NCBI RefSeq assembly: GCF_029338335.1
Contig: NZ_CP119796.1
Direction: 5' to 3' (one strand)
DNA length: 64,000 nt
DNA from: Halomontanus rarus
Lineage (GTDB): Archaea; Halobacteriota; Halobacteria; Halobacteriales; Natrialbaceae
Shown here: in pieces, positions 28,015 through 36,048 of the stretch
Numbering within the stretch: position 1 is the first letter of the stretch
How the letters are laid out: each line of letters opens with the position of its first letter
Program-made: the position numbers and the translations under genes
Notes under the pieces: model-generated
The model's input: the letters and a program-made list of their open reading frames with translations, nothing else
Told to the model about the DNA's origin: nothing
Database searches by the model: none

Positions 28015-28470
28015 ATGGCTACGATGTACGACGTTCCGGTGGATGCCTTGCTCGAGGCAGTCGCCGAGGACCTCGAGGACCGACTCGACGAACCCGACTG
28101 GGCACAGTTCACGAAGACCGGCGTCAACCGAGACCTGCCACCCGAACAGGAGAACTTCTGGGCGCTTCGCGCCGCCAGTCTCCTCCGCAAAGTCGCCGAC
28201 ACCGGTCCCGTCGGCGTCGAGCGACTCGCCACCGAGTACGGCGGCGCGAAGGGCGGCTCGAACCGCTACCAGGTCGCTCCCGACCGCCGTGCCGACGGCT
28301 CGCGCAACCTCATTCGAACCATCCTCCAGCAACTCGAGGAGGAAGACCTCGTCGAGACCGCGGACGGCGAAGGTCGCCGAATCACCGCCGACGGTCGCAG
28401 CCTCCTCGACGACACCGCCGGCGACGTCCTCTCGGATCTCGATCGACCGGACCTCGAGCGCTACGCGTAG
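28015..28470 (+). CDS. rps19e: 30S ribosomal protein S19e
   Basis: A 151-residue archaeal/eukaryotic-type small-subunit ribosomal protein. Family segments: VPVDALLEAVAEDLEDRL, EPDWAQFTKTGVNRDLPPEQ (hallmark W-x-x-x-x-K-T-G), FWALRAASLLRKVADTGPVG, and RNLIRTILQQLEEEDLVET. It begins a three-gene plus-strand group with the PDCD5-like and PP-loop genes, a common haloarchaeal arrangement. Confidence 0.96.
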   Translation: MATMYDVPVDALLEAVAEDLEDRLDEPDWAQFTKTGVNRDLPPEQENFWALRAASLLRKVADTGPVGVERLATEYGGAKGGSNRYQVAPDRRADGSRNLIRTILQQLEEEDLVETADGEGRRITADGRSLLDDTAGDVLSDLDRPDLERYA

Positions 28471-28551
28471 ACGTCTGCTGCTTTCGCGGTCGGCCGACGC
28501 GGCCGCTCTCCGTCCGTAATCATTTTCCCCCGTGCGAAACTACACTGTCCT

Positions 28552-28908
28552 ATGAGCGACAGTCCCGACGACGACCTCGAGGAACTTCGACAGAAGAAGA
28601 TGGAACAGTTACAAGAGCGCGCCGAATCCCAGCAGGGAGACGAGGCCAGAGCCCAGCAGGAAGCCGCCCAGCAACAGGCGGAAGCCCAGAAGAAGGCGAT
28701 GCTCCGCCAGCATCTCACCGACGACGCCCGGAAACGGCTCAACACGGTGAAGATGAGCAAACCGCAGTTCGGCGAAAAGGTCGAACAGCAGGTGGTCGCA
28801 CTCGCCCAGAGCGGTCGTCTGCAGGGGAAGATCGACGATTCGAAGATGAAGCAACTGCTCAACGAACTCAAACCCGAGAAGCAGAGCTTCGACATCCGCC
28901 GGCGCTGA
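28552..28908 (+). CDS. PDCD5-related DNA-binding protein
   Basis: A 118-residue homologue of eukaryotic PDCD5. The N-terminal third is a Gln/Glu/Ala coiled-coil-like helix (QQEAAQQQAEAQKKAMLRQH) and the core shows the family's DDARKRLNTVKMSKP and KPEKQSFDIRRR end. Annotated in archaea as a DNA-binding protein; exact role uncertain. Four bases separate its stop from the next gene, and rps19e lies 81 bases upstream. Confidence 0.93.
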   Translation: MSDSPDDDLEELRQKKMEQLQERAESQQGDEARAQQEAAQQQAEAQKKAMLRQHLTDDARKRLNTVKMSKPQFGEKVEQQVVALAQSGRLQGKIDDSKMKQLLNELKPEKQSFDIRRR

Positions 28909-28912
28909 TTCG

Positions 28913-29503
28913 ATGCGGCTCGGCTTGCTCTACAGCGGCGGCAAAGACTCGACGCTCGCGGCGCTCCTCCTGTCGGAGTTTTACGACGTGACCCTTCAGA
29001 CGGCCCACTTCGGGATCACCGACGACTGGAAACACGCTCGATCGACGGCCGAGGCGACCGGATTCGACTTCGAGCGTCTCGAACTCGATCCCGACGTCGC
29101 CCACGAGGCCGTCGACCGAATCCGCGAGGACGGCTTTCCCCGCAACGGTATCCAGTTGGTCCACCAGCACGCCCTCGAGACGGCTGCCGAACGGGAGTTC
29201 GACGCGGTCGCCGACGGCACCAGACGCGACGACCGGGTTCCGACGGTTTCGCGGGCGCAGGCCCAGAGTCTCGAGGATCGCCACGGCGTCGATTACATCG
29301 CACCGCTGTCGGGGTTCGGCCGGACGGCCGTGGATCGACTGGTCGAGGAGACCCTCGACGTCACCGTCGGACCGAGCGGACAGATCACCCGCGCCGACTA
29401 CGAAGCGGAGTTACGGGCGGTCATCGCCGAGGAGGACGGCATCGACGCTATCGGCGAGTACTTTCCGGATCACGAACAGACGCACGTGACCGACGTGCGG
29501 TAG
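28913..29503 (+). CDS. PP-loop ATPase (adenine nucleotide alpha-hydrolase family, DUF7411-like)
   Basis: A 196-residue PP-loop protein: N-terminal SGGKDST (LGLLYSGGKDSTLAALLLSE) is the pyrophosphate-binding loop. It resembles the diphthine--ammonia ligase/ThiI-like branch, but is shorter and matches a haloarchaeal group of unknown substrate. VADGTRRDDRVPTVSRAQAQ and HGVDYIAPLSGFGRT are further conserved-looking segments. A tRNA- or translation-factor modification role is suggested by the ribosomal-gene context (inference). Confidence 0.87.
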   Translation: MRLGLLYSGGKDSTLAALLLSEFYDVTLQTAHFGITDDWKHARSTAEATGFDFERLELDPDVAHEAVDRIREDGFPRNGIQLVHQHALETAAEREFDAVADGTRRDDRVPTVSRAQAQSLEDRHGVDYIAPLSGFGRTAVDRLVEETLDVTVGPSGQITRADYEAELRAVIAEEDGIDAIGEYFPDHEQTHVTDVR

Positions 29504-29546
29504 GCACCCGTCGACCGACACCGCTTCTCGCTTCGCCCTCGCTCTC

Positions 29547-30599
29547 TCACCCGCGGGTGAACTCGAACCGCGCACCGCCCGATCGACTCTCCGTGACGGT
29601 CACGTCCCAGCTGTGAGCGTCGGCGATCGCGCGGACGATCGCGAGGCCCAGCCCCGAGCCGTCGTCGCCGGTCGAGTACCCCTGCTCGAGGACGTTCGAC
29701 CGCTGTGCAGCCGGAATACCCGGGCCGTCGTCTTCGACGAAGAAGCCGTGTTTGGACGGACCGACGCGGACGGTGACGTCGTCGCCACCGTGCTCGACCG
29801 CGTTTCGATAGAGGTTCTCGAAGAGGTTCTTCGCTCGCGCGTAGTCGACGTGGATGGCCCGATCGCCGGCCGTCTCGAACCTCGCCTCGTCGGTGTCGAC
29901 CGACTCCCAGGCGTCGCTGGCGAGTTCGACGAGCGGGACTTCCTCGGACTCCTCGACGTGAGTGCCGTTGCGGGCGACCGATAGCGACTCCTCGATGAGT
30001 TCGTCCATCCGCTCGAGCGCGCCGTCGACCGACTTCAGGTGGTCCGGATCGCCGGTTCGAAACGTCTCGCGCAGCCGGCCCTGTGCGACGCTGAGCGGGT
30101 TTCGAAGGTCGTGGCTGACGACCGAGGCGAACTCCTCGAGGCGGGCGCTCTGTCGCCGGGCGTCACGGACGGCGGCCCGCTGGCGGATCTCGTAGATGCC
30201 CGCGATGGTCCCGGCGGCGACGCCGACGGTGCCGCTCATCAGCGTCAGATACAGCGGTTGCGGGACGGTCGTCCCGTGGAGATTCATGACGTGGACGTGG
30301 AGGGCCGTGACGAGGGCGGCGGCGAGAAAGCCCCCGAGACCGTACGCGAACACGGTAATTCGATCCCGAACGCCGACGTCGTTCTCGACGAGCCAGCGAT
30401 CCGCGACGACGACCGCCGCCGCGGCCAGAAACGGGAAGAGACTCTCGAGGAGCGCCAGACCCACGACGCTCCGGGCGGCGACGCGGACCCCGATAACCGT
30501 CGCGAGGACGAATCCGAGCGCCGACAGCGGCGAGACCGGTAGCTGTTCGCCGATGTCGGCCACCCAGTCGTCTTGCAGATCGTCCGCGACCCGTTGCAT
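29547..30599 (-). CDS. Sensor histidine kinase
   Basis: A 350-residue membrane histidine kinase. The first ~145 residues hold about five transmembrane segments with no extracytoplasmic sensor domain, followed directly by a HisKA region with the phospho-acceptor in VVSHDLRNPLSVAQGRL, and an ATPase domain with N-box NLFENLYRNAVEHGG, G1 box VEDDGPGIP and G2 box GSGLGLAIVRAIADAH. The signal is likely sensed within or near the membrane. No response regulator is adjacent, which is usual in haloarchaea. Confidence 0.9.
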   Translation of the reverse strand: MQRVADDLQDDWVADIGEQLPVSPLSALGFVLATVIGVRVAARSVVGLALLESLFPFLAAAAVVVADRWLVENDVGVRDRITVFAYGLGGFLAAALVTALHVHVMNLHGTTVPQPLYLTLMSGTVGVAAGTIAGIYEIRQRAAVRDARRQSARLEEFASVVSHDLRNPLSVAQGRLRETFRTGDPDHLKSVDGALERMDELIEESLSVARNGTHVEESEEVPLVELASDAWESVDTDEARFETAGDRAIHVDYARAKNLFENLYRNAVEHGGDDVTVRVGPSKHGFFVEDDGPGIPAAQRSNVLEQGYSTGDDGSGLGLAIVRAIADAHSWDVTVTESRSGGARFEFTRG

Positions 30600-30753
30600 G
30601 TAGCCGTGTCTCGTCGGCAGTTCTCATCAAACTACGGGACCGTCTCTCCAACCATCGGATACAACTAATGCCAATCTACCCCGAACCAAACGTTCGGTGG
30701 CATCGTTCGGCCGAACGAAAGCATAGAAGTGCCCCGTGACCGAACGAACGGCC

Positions 30754-32055
30754 ATGTACGACCGAATCAAGGGTTTTCGAGACTTCTATCCCGGCGAAAT
30801 GGCCGCCCGCCGGGCCACGATCGACGGATTGGAGGATACGGCACGCCACTACGGGTTTCGCGAGATCGCCACGCCCGCCGTCGAGCGCGCGGCGATGTGG
30901 ACCGACAAGAGCGGCGACGAGATCGTCGACGAACTGTACGCCTTCGAGGATCAGGGCGGTCGCCACGTCACGCTCACCCCGGAACTCACGCCGACGGTCG
31001 CGCGGATGGTCGTCGCCAAACAGCAGGCGCTCTCGAAGCCGATCAAGTGGTTCTCGACCCGCCCGTTCTGGCGCTACGAGCAGGTCCAGCAGGGCCGCCA
31101 GCGCGAGTTCTACCAGACCAACGTCGACATCTTCGGCTCCGCGGAACCGGAAGCGGACGCCGAGATCCTGGCGTGGGCCGCCGACGCCCTCACCGGCCTC
31201 GGACTGACCGGCGAGCACTTCGAGTTCCGCATCTCCCACCGTGATATCCTGGGCGGCGTCCTCGAGACGTTCGACGCCGACGTCGACACCGAGGCGGCGA
31301 TCCGCACTGTCGACAAATCCGACAAGATCGAGCGGGCGGAGTACCACGACCTGCTCGTCTCGGCCGGTCTCTCGGCCGATCAGGCCGCCCAGTTCGACGA
31401 CCTCGTCGCCGGCGGCGACCTCGAGGCAATCGTCGACTTCGCCGACACCGAGACGGTCACCGACGCCGTCGAGAACCTCCAGAACGTGCTCGCAGCCGCA
31501 GAGGACTTCGGCGCACGCGAGTACTGTACGATCTCGCTCGAGACCGCGCGCGGACTGGACTACTACACGGGCGTCGTCTTCGAGTGTTTCGACTCTACGG
31601 GCGAGGTCTCGCGGTCGGTCTTCGGCGGCGGCCGCTACGACGACCTGATCGAGAGCTTCGGCGGCCAGCCGACGCCCGCGGTCGGCGTCGCACCGGGACA
31701 CGCGACCCTGCCGCTGCTCATGCAACGCGCCGGCGTGTGGCCCGACGAGGAGGTGACGACCGACTACTACGTGCTCCAGATCGGCGACACGCGGCCGACT
31801 GCCGCCCGCATCACCCGCGACCTACGCGAGCGCGGGCACGTCGTCGAGACCGACGTCTCCGGGCGTTCCTTCGGCGCGCAACTCAACTACGCCGACTCGA
31901 TCAACGCGGAGACGACGGTGATCGTCGGCGAGCAGGATTTGGAGAACGACGAGGTGACGCTCAAGGACATGGTCTCGGGCGATCAGATTCAGGTTCCCGT
32001 GGATACGTTCCCGGGTGATCACGACCGCCCGACGCTCGAGGACTTCGACGCGTAA
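30754..32055 (+). CDS. hisS: Histidine--tRNA ligase
   Basis: A 433-residue class II synthetase charging tRNA-His. The start MYDRIKGFRDFYPGEMAARR is the usual N-terminus; a GTG six codons upstream (30736) is in frame but adds no homologous sequence. Motif 2 is FWRYEQVQQGRQREFYQTN, the histidine-specific motif is LDYYTGVVFECF, motif 3 covers GVAPGHATLPLL, and the anticodon-binding domain follows from about residue 335. Convergent with the phosphotransferase gene, abutting it directly. Confidence 0.95.
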   Translation: MYDRIKGFRDFYPGEMAARRATIDGLEDTARHYGFREIATPAVERAAMWTDKSGDEIVDELYAFEDQGGRHVTLTPELTPTVARMVVAKQQALSKPIKWFSTRPFWRYEQVQQGRQREFYQTNVDIFGSAEPEADAEILAWAADALTGLGLTGEHFEFRISHRDILGGVLETFDADVDTEAAIRTVDKSDKIERAEYHDLLVSAGLSADQAAQFDDLVAGGDLEAIVDFADTETVTDAVENLQNVLAAAEDFGAREYCTISLETARGLDYYTGVVFECFDSTGEVSRSVFGGGRYDDLIESFGGQPTPAVGVAPGHATLPLLMQRAGVWPDEEVTTDYYVLQIGDTRPTAARITRDLRERGHVVETDVSGRSFGAQLNYADSINAETTVIVGEQDLENDEVTLKDMVSGDQIQVPVDTFPGDHDRPTLEDFDA

Positions 32056-33144
32056 CTATTCGGTTCGCCCAGGTGCTCCGTCGAGGAGGGCTCGCGCGTC
32101 CGTACTGATCCGGTCCATCACCATCGCTTCGGATCCGTCGGGGAAATCCAGGTGGTGGAAGTCGTTCATGATCCGGATCATCGCGACCGCCTCGTAGAGC
32201 GGTTCGGGAGTCGACACCGCCTCGGCGCGGTCCGGCGCCGTCGTCCGATAACCCGACAGCATCGCTTCGCGGACGAGGGTCCGCCGGTCCGAGACGTCGG
32301 GAAGGCCCGCCAGAAAGACCCCGCTATAGAGGTAGACGGCGAACTCGAAGTCGAAGGCCGCCGGGACGGCGAGCGTGTAGGCCCAGTCGAGCATCGCCGT
32401 GACCTCACCCGTGTCGGGATCGACGAGGAGGTTGTGCAGGCCGTGGTCGTTGCGCCCCAGCACGGGTTCGAGCGGTCCGTCCAGGTTCTCGATGCCCGAT
32501 TCGATCCACCGGTCCAGTTCGGACGTGAGATCCGAAAACCGGGAATCGGCGTGACGCTCGAGCTCCCGGTCGACGTAGTCGCCCAGGAAGGCCGGCCAGG
32601 TCTCTCGAGGGGTGCCGACGGTCAGGGTCGCCGGATCGCCGTCGGGACGCTCGCCGGCCAGTTCGGGACCGTCGTGGCGGACGTCCCCGAAGGTATCGAC
32701 CGCCGGAATCGGGACCGAGTGCAGTTCGCCCAGGTACTCGCCGGTCTCTCGAGCGAGCCGCCGGAGCGCATCGTCCTCGAGTCGGCAGACGCGCTCGTAG
32801 GCGAGTTCGTCGCCGGGCAGCGCGCGCGTGAGATAGAACGGGCTCGGAAGGGTCTCGTGATCGTCGACGGCTCCGAGCACCTCGGGAACCGGAATCGACG
32901 AGCGGGACTCGAGGACCGCCAGGATTCGCGCTTCCATCGGGATGCCCCAGGCCTGCTCGTCGGGCGAGGCCTTCAGGTACAGTTCACGCGTCGTTCCGTC
33001 GTCGGTGCTGGTTACAACCCGGTAGACCGAACAGAAGCCCCGTTCGGCCGGAGACACCGTCCGGATTTCCCGATCCGGCTCGACCGACCGGACCATCTCC
33101 TCGACGCTCGAGTCCGGAATCTCCCGCGCATTCGGCTTGCCCAT
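32056..33144 (-). CDS. Aminoglycoside-phosphotransferase-fold kinase
   Basis: A 362-residue APH/choline-kinase-fold phosphotransferase. The catalytic loop reads LGRNDHGLHNLLVDPDTG (Brenner-type motif, H-G-x-H-N) and the metal-binding Asp is in AMLDWAYTLAVPAAFDFE. The N-lobe has SSIPVPEVLGAVDD and the hinge-like PFYLTRALPGDELAYERVC. Likely phosphorylates a small alcohol, sugar or choline-like compound; an antibiotic-resistance role is not implied. The gene ends directly beside the hisS stop codon. Confidence 0.85.
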   Translation of the reverse strand: MGKPNAREIPDSSVEEMVRSVEPDREIRTVSPAERGFCSVYRVVTSTDDGTTRELYLKASPDEQAWGIPMEARILAVLESRSSIPVPEVLGAVDDHETLPSPFYLTRALPGDELAYERVCRLEDDALRRLARETGEYLGELHSVPIPAVDTFGDVRHDGPELAGERPDGDPATLTVGTPRETWPAFLGDYVDRELERHADSRFSDLTSELDRWIESGIENLDGPLEPVLGRNDHGLHNLLVDPDTGEVTAMLDWAYTLAVPAAFDFEFAVYLYSGVFLAGLPDVSDRRTLVREAMLSGYRTTAPDRAEAVSTPEPLYEAVAMIRIMNDFHHLDFPDGSEAMVMDRISTDARALLDGAPGRTE

Positions 33145-33327
33145 AAACCGGATATCGAATCGTCCGATAGAATCCTTTCGGTGGTGTGGGCCTGCGTCTC
33201 ACACGCCGGAATCGGGCGGCTTGGCTTCGGGTCCGCCGGGAAGGGTTCGTACTCCCGATTACCGTGATAGTGACGGTCACTCGTCCGTGAATTACCGTTA
33301 ACTGGTGGTGCGGTGTAGGGCCTCGAG

Positions 33328-34791
33328 ATGACCGCTAGCTCCAGTTCCCGTTCCGGTCGTCCGAACGTCCTCCTCGTCCTGACCGACCAGGAACGATACG
33401 ACTGTTCCGCGCCCGACGGCCCGCCGGTCGAAACGCCGACCATAGACCGCCTCTCGAGCGAGGGAATGCGCTTCGAGCGGGCGTTCACCCCGATCAGCAT
33501 CTGTACGAGCGCACGCGCGTCGCTGCTGACCGGGCGCTTCCCGCACAATCACGGGATGTTGAACAACTCCCACGAAGCCGACGCCATCCAAGCGAATCTC
33601 CCGACGGAGGTGCCGACGTTCTCCGAGGAACTGGTCGAGGCGGGGTACGACCTCACCTACACCGGCAAGTGGCACGTCGGGAACGACCAGACGCCCGAGA
33701 CCTTCGGCTTCGAGTACCTCGGCGGCAGCGACAAACACCACGACGACATCGACGAGGCGTTCCGCGAGTATCGCGCAGACCTCAGCGCGCCGGTCGAGGA
33801 GACTGTCCTCGAGGACGAGATCTACACCAGCACCGGGACCTTCGTCGCCGCGACGACCCCCGTCGACGTCGAGGCGACCCGTGCGTCGTTTCTGGCCGAT
33901 CGGACGATCGACGCGATCGAGGCCCACGCCGAGAGCGACACCGACGCCCCCTTCTTCCACCGGGCGGACTTCTACGGCCCCCACCACCCCTACGTCGTCC
34001 CCGAGCCTTACGCCTCGATGTACGACCCCGACGAGATCGAGCCCTGGGACTCCTACGCCGAGACGTTCGACGGCAAGCCCGCGGTCCACGAGGAGTTCGT
34101 CGACTACCGCGGCGTCCGCGAGTTCGACTGGGACACCTGGGCCGAGGCGACCGCGAAGTACTGGGGGTTCGTGACGATGATCGACGACCAACTCGAGCGA
34201 GTGCTCGACGCCCTCGAGGAGGCGGGGTTGGCCGCGGAGACGGCCGTGGTCCACGCCGCCGACCACGGTGACTTCGTCGGGAACCACCGCCAGTTCAACA
34301 AGGGGCCGCTGATGTACGACGATACCTACCGGATCCCGCTGCAGGTGCGCTGGCCGGGCGTCGTCGAGGCGGGGTCGGTCTGCGAGCAGCCCGTGCACCT
34401 TCACGACCTCGCGCCGACGTTCCTCGAGATGGCCGACGTGGCGATTCCGGAGGGGTTCGACGCCCGGAGTCTAGTGCCGTTGCTCGATGGCAGTGACGAG
34501 GGCGGGGATGCGGACGACACCCGCCCCGACAGCGTCTTCGCCCAGTACCACGGCGACGAGTTCGGCCTCTACACCCAGCGGATGGTCCGCACTGCGGAGT
34601 ACAAGTTCGTCTACAACGGCCCCGATCGGAACGAGCTGTACGACCTCGAGGCCGACCCTGCAGAGCTCCAGAACCTGATCGACCATCCCGGATACGACGA
34701 CGCTCGCCGGGAACTGCAGGATCGACTCGTCGAGTGGATGGAGGAGACGGACGATCCGAACCGGAAGTGGGTTCCGGGGACCTTCGACTAG
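33328..34791 (+). CDS. Sulfatase (arylsulfatase-type), variant active-site motif
   Basis: A 487-residue alkaline-phosphatase-superfamily sulfatase. N-terminal metal site: NVLLVLTDQERYD; the formylglycine region is ISICTSARASLLTGRFP, where C is followed by T-S-A-R instead of the consensus C-x-P-x-R; further on TGKWHVGND and HAADHGDFVGNHRQFNKGPL supply metal/sulfate ligands. No signal peptide is visible, so it may act in the cytoplasm on imported sulfated sugars or esters. No formylglycine-generating enzyme gene is in the window. Confidence 0.88.
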   Translation: MTASSSSRSGRPNVLLVLTDQERYDCSAPDGPPVETPTIDRLSSEGMRFERAFTPISICTSARASLLTGRFPHNHGMLNNSHEADAIQANLPTEVPTFSEELVEAGYDLTYTGKWHVGNDQTPETFGFEYLGGSDKHHDDIDEAFREYRADLSAPVEETVLEDEIYTSTGTFVAATTPVDVEATRASFLADRTIDAIEAHAESDTDAPFFHRADFYGPHHPYVVPEPYASMYDPDEIEPWDSYAETFDGKPAVHEEFVDYRGVREFDWDTWAEATAKYWGFVTMIDDQLERVLDALEEAGLAAETAVVHAADHGDFVGNHRQFNKGPLMYDDTYRIPLQVRWPGVVEAGSVCEQPVHLHDLAPTFLEMADVAIPEGFDARSLVPLLDGSDEGGDADDTRPDSVFAQYHGDEFGLYTQRMVRTAEYKFVYNGPDRNELYDLEADPAELQNLIDHPGYDDARRELQDRLVEWMEETDDPNRKWVPGTFD

Positions 34792-34903
34792 CGTCGGGGA
34801 TCCAGAGCGTTCGAAGCGGTCGATAGTCGAACGCTCGAGCACTCGTGTGTGCGCAGGCGACCGTCGGCGACACCGCTTTCCGCGCCGGTCGACTACCACC
34901 GAC

Positions 34904-35257
34904 ATGGCCGACACCACCGCAAAACCGACTCGACTGAACGACGGCGAGGACCTCGAGCGCTTCGTCACTACCCACGACGCCGCGCTCGTCGAGTTCTACA
35001 CGTCGGGCTGTGCCATGTGTCAGGCGATGGAACCCGTTCTGGGCAACGTCGCTCGAGCGACGGACGTCGCCGTCGGACTGGTCAATCCCGGCGACGACAT
35101 CGGTCTCGTCGACCGGTTCGACATCCGGTCGGTCCCGACGCTCGTCGTCTTTCGCGACGGCGAGGAAGTCGCGCGACTCGCGGAGGGGTTTCAGGGCGGC
35201 GACGAGGTCGTCGGATTTCTCGAGGAGAGCGTTCCCGATGTCGTGAACGTCGCGTGA
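34904..35257 (+). CDS. Thioredoxin family protein (CAMC active site)
   Basis: A 117-residue thioredoxin-fold protein starting MADTTAKPTRLNDGEDLERF. The redox motif is CAMC in FYTSGCAMCQAMEPVLGN rather than the canonical CGPC, and the cis-Pro loop is SVPTLVVFRDGE. No signal peptide, so cytoplasmic. The alternative central dipeptide AM changes redox potential and suggests a dedicated partner (inference). A separate gene 112 bases after the sulfatase. Confidence 0.88.
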   Translation: MADTTAKPTRLNDGEDLERFVTTHDAALVEFYTSGCAMCQAMEPVLGNVARATDVAVGLVNPGDDIGLVDRFDIRSVPTLVVFRDGEEVARLAEGFQGGDEVVGFLEESVPDVVNVA

Positions 35258-35292
35258 GTGCGTGTGCAGTTGCGATCCGTATTTTGCTTTCT

Positions 35293-35946
35293 TCAGCCCT
35301 TTTTCAGTGCGAGTTTGTAGTGATGCGCCCAGTCGCCGGCCCCGGGGTTCACGTCGACGACGTCCCAGTCGGTACCGACGGTCGCGTCACGAATCCGGTC
35401 GGGTGTGAACAGCCGATACAACCACGGTTCGCCGAGCGTTCCGTCGTATTCGAACTGGAGGACTCGGTACGCGAGACCTCGTGCCGGGTCGGCGTAGTAG
35501 TCGATCATCTCGGTCGTCTGCTCGTGTTCGGGATCGAATCCATCGACCACTGCCGTGGCGTCGGGAGCCGTGACGAAAGCGAGATAACTGAGGAACTGTC
35601 TCACCCCGTGGATCGACCGTGCGAGACTCATCTGCGTACCGAACACGAGGACTGACCGGAACCGATCGCGCATCGTCTCGACGAGGAGCTCACTCTGATC
35701 GACGGCGACCGTCTCGAATTGCTGCTGAAAGTAGAGCGTATGGCGTCCCGCCCCGGCCTCGAGGTCCAGCAGGGGTCCATCGAGCCACGATTCGAACCAG
35801 GAACCGTCGTCCCCCTCGGCGGCAAACTCGGAGAAATATAGCTCGAGGGGGTGCTCTTCCACTTCTTCACCGCGGTGAGAGACGAGCGGGCCGCGCTGTT
35901 GATCGAGACGGAAATCGCGGACGGCCTGCGCGAAGGGCATCGACAT
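35293..35946 (-). CDS. SAM-dependent methyltransferase-like protein, possibly internally shortened
   Basis: A 217-residue (start MSMPFAQAVRDF) class I methyltransferase-like protein. Motif I is LLDLEAGAGRHTLYFQQ, with E where a glycine is usual, followed by VAVDQSELLVETMRDRFRSV. The region between motif I's strand and VLVFGTQMSL appears about 20 residues shorter than I expect for the family, as if an in-frame deletion joined two MRDR/RDRF-like segments. Later parts (LAFVTAPDATAVVDGFDPEH, LAYRVLQFEYDGTLGEPWLY) look normal. Starts at 35976 or 35940 are also possible. Possibly inactive. Confidence 0.7.
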   Translation of the reverse strand: MSMPFAQAVRDFRLDQQRGPLVSHRGEEVEEHPLELYFSEFAAEGDDGSWFESWLDGPLLDLEAGAGRHTLYFQQQFETVAVDQSELLVETMRDRFRSVLVFGTQMSLARSIHGVRQFLSYLAFVTAPDATAVVDGFDPEHEQTTEMIDYYADPARGLAYRVLQFEYDGTLGEPWLYRLFTPDRIRDATVGTDWDVVDVNPGAGDWAHHYKLALKKG

Positions 35947-36048
35947 GACGCTCGAGAGTGGCGTGTCTCGTTGCAAGTATCTTCCCGGCGTGTGGAACTG
36001 AATACCACGCTTGACGACGAGATCGAATAAGCCGTCCTCCGACTACGG

